Assembly: GCA_013289955.1 (NCBI GenBank)
Contig: JABCYZ010000004.1
Coordinates: forward strand, 62,001-126,000
Source: Acidobacteriota bacterium
Lineage (GTDB): Bacteria > Acidobacteriota > Terriglobia > Acidiferrales > UBA7541
DNA: 64,000 nucleotides
Direction of reading: 5' to 3'
Below the pieces are notes generated by a model. That model had not been told where the DNA came from, made no database searches, and worked only from the letters and a program-made list of their open reading frames with translations. Positions within the stretch are counted from its first letter, which is position 1; every line of letters begins with the position of its first letter. A program made the translations under genes and the position numbers. Positions 34,079 through 41,755 of the stretch are shown piece after piece.

Positions 34079-35214
34079 GAAGGATTGGGGCGATAGAGCC
34101 AGGCCGGCTTCGCCAACAGATCGGCGCTGGGGGCGGCAGCAGAGAGCGGGGCAGGCCGGGCCCTTGCAGAGTTGATTTCGCCGAGGATGGCGTCGACTTT
34201 CAAACGATGCGGGCCCAGCGAGCAGACGGGATCGGTCGCGGTGGCGTCCGCTGCTAGAAGGAAGGCTTGGCAGCGGCAGCCGCCGAAATCCTGTGTGCGG
34301 CGGTCGCAGGTTTTGCAAGGTTCTTGCATCCAGGCTTCGCCGCGGAATTTTTGGAAGGCATCGGAGGAATTCCAGATTTCGCTTACGCTGCGATTCCTTA
34401 CGTTTTCAAAAGATAAACCGGGAATGATGCGCGCGGCGTGGCAGGGAAGCGCGTCGCCGCTGGGCGTGATGAGCATAAGTTTGCGGCCCCAGCCGCCCAT
34501 GCAAGGCTTCGGATATTTCGCGTAGTAGTCCGGAACGACATACTCCACTTTAATTTTTCCTGCCAGGCGCTCCTGCGTTTTTTTCAAGAAATCGATGGAT
34601 TGCGTCAGTTGCTCGCGTGTGGGGAGAAGGGAATCGCGGTTGGCGAACGCCCAGCCGTAATACTGAACGTTGGCAAACTCGACGCGGCCGGCGCTGGAAG
34701 ATTCCGCGAGAGCAAGCATTTCAGGAAGCTGCTCGATGTTCAGGCGGTGAATGACGAAGTTGAGAGTGACGGCGACGCGGTGCCGCTTCAGCCATTCGAG
34801 AACGCGCAGCTTTTGGGCATGGGTTTTGGTGCCGGAGATTTCTTGCGCGACTGCTTCGCGTGCGCTCTGAAAGCTCAATTGAAAGTGATCGAGTCCGGCG
34901 GCCACGAGAGCTTCGAGCCGCGATTCGTCGAGAGGCAAGCCGGAGGTGATGAGATTTATGTAGAGCCCCGCGGTTCGTGCGGCGCGGACGAGGTCAAGGA
35001 GGTCCGATCGCGCGAGAGGTTCGCCGCCCGTGAAATCGGCCTGAAGAACGCCTAGAGCTGCTGCTTCTCTGAACACGCGGATCCAATCTAGCGTGGAGAG
35101 TTCAGCTGCGCGAGCTTCGAGCTCAAGAGGATTCGAGCAGTAGACGCAGTGCAGCGGACAGCGGTGAGTTAGCTCGGCGATGAGTGCTAACGGATTGGCG
35201 ATAGCAGATGTCAT
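34075..35214 (-). CDS. pqqE: PQQ biosynthesis radical SAM enzyme PqqE
   Basis: PqqE forms the Glu-Tyr carbon-carbon cross-link in the PqqA peptide. The 379-residue protein has the radical SAM motif CPLHCVYC right after LIAELTHR. Its C-terminal SPASM region contains CHAARIIPG, then CKTCDRRTQDFGGCRCQAF with several cluster cysteines. The start MTSAIANPLALIAELTH at 35214 matches the family. A GTG at 35262 would add 16 residues encoded by a hairpin (35243-35259), so it was not chosen. Last gene of pqqABCDE; its stop overlaps the MFS gene end. Confidence 0.95.
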   Translation of the reverse strand: MTSAIANPLALIAELTHRCPLHCVYCSNPLELEARAAELSTLDWIRVFREAAALGVLQADFTGGEPLARSDLLDLVRAARTAGLYINLITSGLPLDESRLEALVAAGLDHFQLSFQSAREAVAQEISGTKTHAQKLRVLEWLKRHRVAVTLNFVIHRLNIEQLPEMLALAESSSAGRVEFANVQYYGWAFANRDSLLPTREQLTQSIDFLKKTQERLAGKIKVEYVVPDYYAKYPKPCMGGWGRKLMLITPSGDALPCHAARIIPGLSFENVRNRSVSEIWNSSDAFQKFRGEAWMQEPCKTCDRRTQDFGGCRCQAFLLAADATATDPVCSLGPHRLKVDAILGEINSARARPAPLSAAAPSADLLAKPAWLYRPNPS

Positions 35215-35242
35215 GTGTGCGTGCGGCGCAAGTTCGGGAAAC

Positions 35243-35259
35243 CGGGAGCGGGGCTCCCG
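35243..35259. repeat. Stem-loop between pqqD and pqqE
   Basis: CGGGAGC-GGG-GCTCCCG with perfect 7-bp arms lies in the short pqqD-pqqE gap, just before the chosen pqqE start. In the mRNA it could tune pqqE translation or protect the upstream message. Confidence 0.5.
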
Positions 35260-35270
35260 CACCCCACCGG

Positions 35271-35552
35271 CTATGGCTCGAAGTCCAGGGCGCGTTCTTT
35301 CTCTAACAGAGCAAGATAGCCGAGGATGTCTTGTTCTACTTTTGCCGGGTCGGCCTTGGCATAGAGTTCCTGCAATTCCGCGATGATTTCTTGAACGGTG
35401 TGTTTGCCGTCGCAGCGCTCGACAATTTCCAGGCTTGGGCCATTTAAGCGCAAAGCGCGCTCCGGCATCAGCAATGTCCGTGGCTGCTGAGACCCTTCGT
35501 TCATGCGGCAGCCGGGAGCGAGGCGAGGCCGGCTGAGGACATCGACGCTCAT
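35271..35552 (-). CDS. pqqD: PqqA-binding chaperone PqqD
   Basis: PqqD binds the PqqA peptide and presents it to PqqE. The 93-residue product shows the PqqD fold sequence: RPRLAPGCRM, then LLMPERALRLNGPSLEIVE, then CDGKHTVQEIIAELQ, with the final VEQDILGYLALLEKERAL helix. The ATG at 35552 overlaps the pqqC stop (35549) by 4 bases, which fixes the start. It is a stand-alone gene here, not fused to pqqC or pqqE as in some bacteria. Confidence 0.94.
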   Translation of the reverse strand: MSVDVLSRPRLAPGCRMNEGSQQPRTLLMPERALRLNGPSLEIVERCDGKHTVQEIIAELQELYAKADPAKVEQDILGYLALLEKERALDFEP

Positions 35553-36313
35553 ACTCGGCCGACCTCGGCTGCTGGCCGAAAAGCTCCTGGAGGAGGCCAG
35601 CCGGGATTCACGTAGGCGAAATAAAGGGCATCGAGCTGCGCCCAAAGGATGTCGCACTTGGCGCGCAGGGCGGCGTGGGCTTTTTCCTGTAGTTCGCGCG
35701 TTGTGGCGCGTTTGACGACCCAGGCGAGCGCGAAGTCCGCGTCTTCGGGAGCTTGCGTCAGGCGGCCGGTGAAATAATCGAGGCCGCTTGAAAGCCAAGG
35801 ATAGTGCTGGTGCAGGCGATCCATGCGCAGCGTGATGAGTTTCTTGGAGAAAAGTTCGGTAAGGGAAGAAGCTACGGCTTCGAGGTGCGAACGGGTGGAA
35901 ACGAAATCCACGTAAGCCTGAACGGCAAAGCGCGTTGCGGGAAGAATTCCTTCGCCTTGAAGCGCCTGGTCGCGCGAAAGGCCAGTGGCCTCGACAAGGC
36001 GCAGCCACTTTTCTATGCCTCCAGGCTTTACGCCATCGCCATCGTGATCGAGGATGCGTTTGCGCCACGCTAGACGGAAAGCCGGATCTTCGCTGCGCGC
36101 CAGAATGGCCGCATCCTTGATGGGAATACGGCTTTGATAGTAATAGCGATTCAAAGCCCAAGCCTGTAGCTGGCCGCGCGTCAGTTTTCCTTCGTGCATC
36201 AGCGCATGAAATGGATGTTTGTGGTGGTAGCGCTCTTCGCCAATGCTGTGGAATCCCACGATGAAATCGGCCTCTGAAAGCAATGGCGCGTCGATGGATT
36301 GGGCTCGGCTCAT
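35549..36313 (-). CDS. pqqC: Pyrroloquinoline-quinone synthase PqqC
   Basis: PqqC carries out the final ring closure and eight-electron oxidation that gives PQQ, without a metal cofactor. The 254-residue helical protein has family stretches YHHKHPFHALMHEGKL, NRYYYQSRIPIKDAAIL and ILDHDGDG...GGIEKWLRL, then AVQAYVDFVSTR and ELFSKKL. Length is standard. It overlaps pqqB by 4 bases upstream and pqqD by 4 bases downstream, so translation is coupled through the operon. Confidence 0.96.
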   Translation of the reverse strand: MSRAQSIDAPLLSEADFIVGFHSIGEERYHHKHPFHALMHEGKLTRGQLQAWALNRYYYQSRIPIKDAAILARSEDPAFRLAWRKRILDHDGDGVKPGGIEKWLRLVEATGLSRDQALQGEGILPATRFAVQAYVDFVSTRSHLEAVASSLTELFSKKLITLRMDRLHQHYPWLSSGLDYFTGRLTQAPEDADFALAWVVKRATTRELQEKAHAALRAKCDILWAQLDALYFAYVNPGWPPPGAFRPAAEVGRV

Positions 36314-37242
36314 ACCGCGAGTTCCATACCATCATAGGCGATTTCCCAGCAGGCATCACGCACGATGCGCGATTCCGGGCTCTCGTCATTCAAGATGGGG
36401 TTCGTATTGTTGATGTGGATCAGCACCCGCCTGGTTTTGCTCGGCCGAAACGGCTGGCGGAGCAACCCGCGGTCGCCCCAGAGGGGCAGATGACCCATTT
36501 GCCGAGCCGACTTGCTCCCCTTTTGAATGGAGTGCAGTTCGTCATCTTTCCAGAAAGTGCCATCGAGTATAGCGAGGTCGCTTTCTTCGACGAGACGCAA
36601 CCAGTGATCGCCAATTCCGGGAAGATTGGGGGCATAGAAAAATTTCTTTTCCTTGGAAGCAAAGCTCAGGCCGATGACGGCTTCTTCAGGAGCCAGCGTA
36701 TGGCGCAAGGATTCGCTGACATAATCGGGAAAACTTCCGTTGAGGGATACCGCTTTGCAGAAGAGGCCGCTCTTCTTATCCGCCGGCGACGCCGGAATGA
36801 GCGGCATGAGGCGATCAAGCGGCAGCGTCTCCCATTTGACCGGCGGACTGGAACGCGCCAGAACGCGAAATAGGCTGTTTTCCTCCGTAAGTATGCGCCG
36901 CACGGCAATCGTCGAGAAAATGTGCAGCGGTTGAAATTCACGCAGATGAAGCAGCCCCATGACGGCGTCCACGTCGGCGCTTGTGAGCACCACGGAGCTA
37001 ATCGGCGTGTTTCGCGAACCGCCGGGAGGGACAAAATCAGCGGAAGACAGGATCTGTTGCCGGAGGTCGGGGGAAGCGTTTAGCAGGAACCAGCGTGCTC
37101 CGTCCAGGGAGACGGCGGCCTGCGTCTGGGTCCTGGCACGGGCTCTCAGCTTGCCGGAACGCACACCTTCGCATTGAGGGCACGCGCAATTCCATTGGGG
37201 GAAGCCGCCTCCAGCCGCGGAGCCGAGGACTCTAACGCGCAT
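36310..37242 (-). CDS. pqqB: PQQ biosynthesis protein PqqB
   Basis: PqqB is a metallo-beta-lactamase-fold protein that hydroxylates the tyrosine of the processed peptide. The 310 residues start MRVRVLGSAAGGGFPQWNC, as in the family, with the zinc ligands CACPQC. Later come TSADVDAVMGLLHLRE, where the normal metal-binding HxHxDH motif is changed as in other PqqB, and HINNTNPIL near the end. ATG start. It is separated from pqqA by 41 bases and overlaps pqqC. Confidence 0.95.
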   Translation of the reverse strand: MRVRVLGSAAGGGFPQWNCACPQCEGVRSGKLRARARTQTQAAVSLDGARWFLLNASPDLRQQILSSADFVPPGGSRNTPISSVVLTSADVDAVMGLLHLREFQPLHIFSTIAVRRILTEENSLFRVLARSSPPVKWETLPLDRLMPLIPASPADKKSGLFCKAVSLNGSFPDYVSESLRHTLAPEEAVIGLSFASKEKKFFYAPNLPGIGDHWLRLVEESDLAILDGTFWKDDELHSIQKGSKSARQMGHLPLWGDRGLLRQPFRPSKTRRVLIHINNTNPILNDESPESRIVRDACWEIAYDGMELAV

Positions 37243-37283
37243 GCAGGCACGCCGACAGATGACCGCCGGGCGCGGGCAAGGTT

Positions 37284-37361
37284 TTACAGCTCGGCGTTGG
37301 CGTACGAGCTAATTTCGCAGTTCAGATCGACCACTTCGTGCTGAGGGGTTGTCCATTCCAT
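37284..37361 (-). CDS. pqqA: PQQ precursor peptide PqqA
   Basis: A 25-residue ORF reads MEWTTPQHEVVDLNCE then ISSYANAEL. It has the glutamate and tyrosine that become PQQ, spaced E-x3-Y (E16 and Y20). The peptide is cross-linked by PqqE with PqqD, then trimmed and oxidised by PqqB and PqqC. AGGAG lies about 11 bases before the ATG. It is the first gene of a complete pqqABCDE operon, which supports the call strongly despite the small size. Confidence 0.92.
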   Translation of the reverse strand: MEWTTPQHEVVDLNCEISSYANAEL

Positions 37362-37563
37362 GGTAGAAGGCTCCTAGAGTCAGACAAGGTCAAAAAAATT
37401 TAACCGCCACAAAGTCTAACACGAACTTGCACTGCAGGGAACCCCACCTAAACGTCCAAAAGTCGTGCGTCGCCCGGGCGCGAGCAGACCTACGAAGGGT
37501 AGAGATGTCTTAGAAGAAAAACCACAACCTGTAGTGGGGAAATTTTCATATTTTCGGGATCGT

Positions 37564-37602
37564 GAGAAAACACAAATTCTTCAAAAGTCCGCACGTTTTC
37601 TC
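37564..37602. repeat. Inverted repeat GAGAAAAC-N23-GTTTTCTC upstream of mraZ
   Basis: Perfect 8-bp arms, the right arm ending one base before the TTGACA of the mraZ promoter. The placement suggests a binding site for an activator or repressor of the dcw cluster, or for the divergent pqq operon. In the rest of the pqqA-mraZ gap (37362-37563) I see no gene. Confidence 0.4.
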
Positions 37603-37630
37603 TTGACAACCGCCAAAACCAACCTATCAT
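37603..37630 (+). promoter_or_regulatory. Sigma-70 promoter of the dcw cluster
   Basis: TTGACA (37603-37608) and TATCAT (37625-37630) are separated by 16 bases. This is the best match to the vegetative consensus seen in the window. It lies about 120 bases before mraZ and points into the cluster. Confidence 0.75.
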
Positions 37631-37675
37631 GTGGCGAGAAGTGGGAGAGAGTGGTTAGCAGTAGAGCAAAGTAGA
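37631..37675 (+). promoter_or_regulatory. MraZ operator: 10-bp-phased GTGG repeats
   Basis: Directly after the -10 box, GTGGC (37631), GTGGG (37641) and GTGGT (37651) recur at exact 10-bp intervals, followed by GTAGA at 37661 and 37671. MraZ of other bacteria binds TGGG-type direct repeats with this phasing in front of its own gene. The position just downstream of the promoter fits autorepression. Binding itself is inferred. Confidence 0.65.
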
Positions 37676-37753
37676 ATTTCTCCCGGGGCTATCCGACGTT
37701 CTCGAGGGCAATCGTGAACGTAAGCACGTTGGGCGTCCAAAACCACCCATTGA

Positions 37754-38194
37754 ATGGGGAATATGAAGCTGCGGGGAAACTGTCCGGCGAAAGTCGACGA
37801 GAAGGGGCGTCTCAAGATTCCCTCAGTGTTTTTGGACGAGCTCAAGGAGTATGGCAACCAGTTTTATATCACAAGTACGACGGGCGAGACGGCAAGAATT
37901 TATCCCATGAAGGTCTGGTCGGAAATCGAAGACAGGTTGGCGCAACTGCCAAGCACGCATGTGGCGAAGCAAAAGTTTTTGTTGCGGACCAGTTATTTCG
38001 GGCAGCAGGCGGAGCTGGATGGGCAGGGAAGGGTGCTTTTGCCCGCGGTGCTGCGCGATGCCGCTCAAACGATGGGCGAAGTGGACGTATTCGGCGCGCT
38101 GAATTATCTCGAAGTGATGAATCACACGCGGATGCTCGATAAGTTGAAGAACGAGCCGTATACGACCGCCGATGACACGGCGCTGGGGATTTAG
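37754..38194 (+). CDS. mraZ: Transcriptional regulator MraZ
   Basis: 146 residues with two AbrB-like SpoVT/MraZ repeats: RGNCPAKVDEKGRLKIPSVF at the N-terminus and AELDGQGRVLLPAVLRD in the second half, each with the DxxGR core. MraZ is the conserved first gene of dcw clusters and a ring-shaped repressor of its own operon; a matching operator lies at 37631. Two ATG codons are possible: 37754 and 37763. The second starts closer to the family N-terminus (MKLRGN) but has only GGGGA three bases away. Cytoplasmic. Confidence 0.94.
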   Translation: MGNMKLRGNCPAKVDEKGRLKIPSVFLDELKEYGNQFYITSTTGETARIYPMKVWSEIEDRLAQLPSTHVAKQKFLLRTSYFGQQAELDGQGRVLLPAVLRDAAQTMGEVDVFGALNYLEVMNHTRMLDKLKNEPYTTADDTALGI

Positions 38195-38236
38195 GAAGCA
38201 AAGAAGCAAGGAAGCAGTGAAGTCACGAATTTCGGT

Positions 38237-39151
38237 TTGGGTGGCGTGGGGCGGCAGTACGAAGGGCTAAACAGATTGAGTGCGGCGCATACGCCGGTGA
38301 TGTTGCAAGAGGTGCTGGAATGGCTGGGCATCAGGCAGGAAGGAACGTACATAGACGCCACGCTGGGAGCCGGCGGACATTCGGAAGCGATCGCCGCCCA
38401 GCTGACTTCGGGCAGGTTGATCAGCCTGGACCGGGACGCACAGGCGTTAGAGCTGGCGCGGGAACGGTTGAAGAGCTTTGGGGCGAAGGTGACGGTCGTG
38501 CAGTCGCCTTTCTCGAGGATTGCGGAGGTCGCACAAGAGTTGGGGATTCAGAAGGTGGACGGGGTCTTGGCCGACTTGGGAGTTTCGAGCATGCAGCTTG
38601 ATCAAGGAGCGCGGGGATTTTCGTTCCGCGAAGCGGCCGCCCTTGACATGCGTATGAACACTGCCGATGAGCTGACGGCAGACGAGATTGTGAATCAGTG
38701 GTCGGAAAACGAAATCGCCGACCTGCTCTACCGCGAAGCGGATGAGCACGATTCCAGAAGGATCGCCAAGGCGATCGTGCGGGCACGGCCCGTACGCGAT
38801 ACCTCGCACTTGGCAATGACTGTAGCAGGGGCCCGTAAGCAATGGGGAAGGCAGAGACTGCATCCCGCAACAAAAACGTTTCTGGCGCTGCGGATCGCGG
38901 TGAATCGAGAGATGGAGGAACTCGGGCAGTTTCTTTCACGGACCCCTGCTGCATTAAATTCCGGCGGCCGCCTGGTGGTGCTTAGCTACCACTCGCGCGA
39001 AGACCGCATTGTGAAGCACGCGTTCCAAGAGGCGGAGCGTCAGAGGACGCTCAGAGTGCTCACCCGGCACGTGATCCAGCCGACCGAAGAAGAGAAGGCG
39101 GCCAACCCGCGTTCGCGAAGCGCGAAACTGCGGTGCGCAGAAAGAGTGTAG
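38237..39151 (+). CDS. rsmH: 16S rRNA m4C1402 methyltransferase
   Basis: RsmH (MraW) methylates N4 of C1402 in 16S rRNA. The product (304 residues from the TTG at 38237) has HTPVMLQEVLEWL, the SAM-binding stretch YIDATLGAGGHSEAI, DGVLADLGVSSMQLD, and the C-terminal VLSYHSREDRIVKHAF. A TTG at 38276 with GAAGGG nine bases before it would give a more typical N-terminus (LSAAHTPVML). The correct start is therefore probably one of these. It lies 42 bases after mraZ; its end overlaps the region preceding ftsL. Confidence 0.95.
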   Translation: MGGVGRQYEGLNRLSAAHTPVMLQEVLEWLGIRQEGTYIDATLGAGGHSEAIAAQLTSGRLISLDRDAQALELARERLKSFGAKVTVVQSPFSRIAEVAQELGIQKVDGVLADLGVSSMQLDQGARGFSFREAAALDMRMNTADELTADEIVNQWSENEIADLLYREADEHDSRRIAKAIVRARPVRDTSHLAMTVAGARKQWGRQRLHPATKTFLALRIAVNREMEELGQFLSRTPAALNSGGRLVVLSYHSREDRIVKHAFQEAERQRTLRVLTRHVIQPTEEEKAANPRSRSAKLRCAERV

Positions 39152-39153
39152 TT

Positions 39154-39570
39154 ATGAAGGGCAAGAGAAAGAGAGCAGTAACGGCGGAGTTTCACACCGT
39201 CAAGAGGATTGATAACTCGCGTCTGGTGCGCAGCATAGAGCCTGCGAAGTTGCGGAACTTGTGGCGTACAGTCGCGCTGGGGAGTCTCGTTGCAGCGTTC
39301 TTCATGCTGTATATCTTTCAGCATTTTCGATGCATCGATTTGAGTTTCCAGCTCGAGGACTTGAAAGGTCAGCAGACCAAGGCCGCGGCTTTGAATTCGG
39401 AGCTGAAACTGGAAATTGCCGGGCTGCGCGACCCTATGCGCATCGACGTGATCGCTCGCCGCCGTCTTGGCCTGACTGAGCCTTTGCCGACGCACGTGCA
39501 AGACTACGAAGCGCCGGATGGCGCGGAAGAAGCCGCCGTGCAGTACGTGCGGCCGAACCGGGCGCCGTGA
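39154..39570 (+). CDS. ftsL: Cell division protein FtsL-like
   Basis: 138-residue bitopic membrane protein: basic cytoplasmic N-terminus (MKGKRKRAV), one transmembrane helix (about 48-66, LGSLVAAFFMLYIFQHF), a coiled-coil stretch and the FtsL/LppA-type end PMRIDVIARRRLGLTEPLP. FtsL with FtsB/FtsQ activates FtsW-FtsI at the septum. Sequence conservation of the family is low, so position between rsmH and ftsI is an important part of the call. ATG 39154 has AAAGAG upstream; an earlier GTG at 39133 overlaps rsmH. Confidence 0.85.
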   Translation: MKGKRKRAVTAEFHTVKRIDNSRLVRSIEPAKLRNLWRTVALGSLVAAFFMLYIFQHFRCIDLSFQLEDLKGQQTKAAALNSELKLEIAGLRDPMRIDVIARRRLGLTEPLPTHVQDYEAPDGAEEAAVQYVRPNRAP

Positions 39571-39657
39571 TATCGCCGACCGGCGTTGCTTTCCAAAACA
39601 AAATTTTTGCCGTTAGTTCGGACTCCCGAACGGAGAGTTTGCCGACCTGAATTCGCC

Positions 39658-41754
39658 ATGCAACAAGACCGCGTCCACGTCCGTTTGCTTATCATCGCCG
39701 GCGTGGCGTTCTTGTGGATGGGCGCTGTTTTCGGGCGACTCACCTACCTCCAGCTGTATCGCCATAGCGAGTATCTTTCGCGCGCCCTGCGCCAGCAGCA
39801 GCGCACCTTCGAAATAACTCCCGAACGCGGCGCGATCTACGATCGCAACGGGCAGCCTCTGGCGATGAGCATTCCGGTGGACTCCGCATTTGCAGTGCCC
39901 TCGGAGATTGCTGACGAAAATCTTGCGGCGCGATTGCTTTCTGGAGTGGTGAACAAGCCGCAGGAGGAAATTGAAGCGCGGTTCGAGTCCTCGCGTTCGT
40001 TTGCGTGGATAGCGCGCAAGCTGCCTCCGGAAAAAGCGGATGCGATCCGGAAGTTGAACCTGAAGGGCATTTACCTCCAGAAGGAAAACCAGCGTTTCTA
40101 TCCGAAGCGCGATCTCGCGGCGCACGTGCTGGGGTTTGTCGACGTTGATGAAAAAGGGCTTGTGGGCATCGAACGCGAGCTCGACAGCCGGATTCGCGGC
40201 AAGAGCGAACGCATCGTCGTGATGGCAGACGCGAAGCAGCGCTGGTTCGATGGTGGAGAAGCGCAGGGCGAACGCGGCGCCAGTGTGGTCCTGACCCTCG
40301 ATGAAAAGATTCAATATATCGTGGAACGGGAGCTTTCCGCGGCCATGGCCAAGACCCGCGCAGCTGCGGGCACTGCGATCGTCATGAATCCCAATACGGG
40401 AGAAATTCTGGCGATGGCGAATTGGCCGAAATTCAATCCCAACAAAGCCGGCGATGCTCCCTCGGAAAACTGGATGAATCGCGCTGTCAGCGCGATTTAC
40501 GAGCCGGGATCGACATTCAAATTGATCACCCTGGCCGGGGCCTTCGATCAGGAGATTACCCGGCCTAGCGAAGTGTTCGATTGCGAGAACGGCGCAGTCT
40601 ACATTTCCGGCCACCGCATCCGCGACCACAAGCCGTTCGGCTTGCTGAGCGTTGCGGATATCCTCGCGAAATCCAGCGACGTCGGCGCCATCAAGATTGC
40701 CCTGCGGCTCGGTGCCCCGAAATTTTATGACTACATTCGCGCGTTTGGTTTCGGCTCGCTCACGGGGGTTGAACTTCCCTATGAAAGCCGTGGCCGGCTA
40801 GCGAGGCTGGAAGACTGGAAGCCCATTTCTGTCGGCTCGATCTCCATGGGACAGGAAGTTGGCGTGACGCCCTTGCAGCTGATCACCGCGGTTTCTGCGA
40901 TTGCCAACGGGGGACTGCTCTACCGGCCGCACGTCGTCTCTCAATTGCGGCGCGGCGAGAAAGTGTTGCCTGAAGAAGGGCCGCTGGTGGCGGCGGAGCC
41001 CAAGCGCGTCGTTCGCCCCGAGACCGCGGCGACGCTGCGCCAATTGATGGAAGGAGTGGTGTTGCATGGGACGGGTCCCTCGGCCCATCTCGATGGGTGG
41101 ACTTCGGCCGGAAAGACAGGCACCGCGCAGAAGATCGATCCAGCGACCGGGCGCTATTCGCCAACGCAATTTATCGCCTCCTTCACCGGTTTTACGCCGA
41201 TCAACAATCCTGCCGTCACGATTCTCGTGTCGCTAGACTCTCCCGTCGGGCTGCACGAAGGTGGCGAGGTGGCCGCGCCGGTTTTCAAACGCATTGCAGA
41301 ACAGGTCTTGGCGTATCTCGACGTGCCGCGCGATGTTCCGCTGAATCCAAAGCTCATCGAGACTGCTTACCTGAAGCGAGCTCAGGAGGATCGGAGCGCC
41401 CTCGAAGATTCCTCGGCCGTGGATTTCTCCGGCCAGCCCGACCCGCCTCCCGCTGCATCCCAACTGACAAATGTTGTTGGGCGCGAGAAGGTGGCTTCTC
41501 TGAAGCCGGTCCTGACGGTTGCCGTGGATCAGGGCGGCGACATTGAAGTGCCTGACTTCAGCGGGAAGACCATGCGTGACGTGGCAGACATTGTTTTGCG
41601 GCTGGGGCTCGAACCCGTTCTGGTTGGCAGCAACCTTGCAACGGCGCAATCGCCGGCGGCGGGAGCCAAGGTCAGACGCGGCGCCAAAATCACCGTGCAG
41701 TTCGGGACACCGCTCGAGAAGAAATCGAAGACGCGCCCGGGAATCAGGAATTAG
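39658..41754 (+). CDS. ftsI: Septal peptidoglycan transpeptidase with PASTA domain
   Basis: 698-residue class B penicillin-binding protein (PBP3/FtsI). N-terminal membrane helix (LLIIAGVAFLWMGAVFG), then a dimerisation domain, then the transpeptidase domain. The active site is S285-x2-K288 in EPGSTFKL and K486-T-G in SAGKTGTAQ. The second motif is S339-S-D341 (KSSDVG), with Asp where most class B enzymes have Asn. One PASTA domain closes the protein (IEVPDFSGKTMRDVADIVLR...KITVQFG). The first ATG in the conserved region is 39658; a TTG at 39586 is possible. Its product works with FtsW, encoded downstream. Confidence 0.94.
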   Translation: MQQDRVHVRLLIIAGVAFLWMGAVFGRLTYLQLYRHSEYLSRALRQQQRTFEITPERGAIYDRNGQPLAMSIPVDSAFAVPSEIADENLAARLLSGVVNKPQEEIEARFESSRSFAWIARKLPPEKADAIRKLNLKGIYLQKENQRFYPKRDLAAHVLGFVDVDEKGLVGIERELDSRIRGKSERIVVMADAKQRWFDGGEAQGERGASVVLTLDEKIQYIVERELSAAMAKTRAAAGTAIVMNPNTGEILAMANWPKFNPNKAGDAPSENWMNRAVSAIYEPGSTFKLITLAGAFDQEITRPSEVFDCENGAVYISGHRIRDHKPFGLLSVADILAKSSDVGAIKIALRLGAPKFYDYIRAFGFGSLTGVELPYESRGRLARLEDWKPISVGSISMGQEVGVTPLQLITAVSAIANGGLLYRPHVVSQLRRGEKVLPEEGPLVAAEPKRVVRPETAATLRQLMEGVVLHGTGPSAHLDGWTSAGKTGTAQKIDPATGRYSPTQFIASFTGFTPINNPAVTILVSLDSPVGLHEGGEVAAPVFKRIAEQVLAYLDVPRDVPLNPKLIETAYLKRAQEDRSALEDSSAVDFSGQPDPPPAASQLTNVVGREKVASLKPVLTVAVDQGGDIEVPDFSGKTMRDVADIVLRLGLEPVLVGSNLATAQSPAAGAKVRRGAKITVQFGTPLEKKSKTRPGIRN

Positions 41755-41755
41755 G

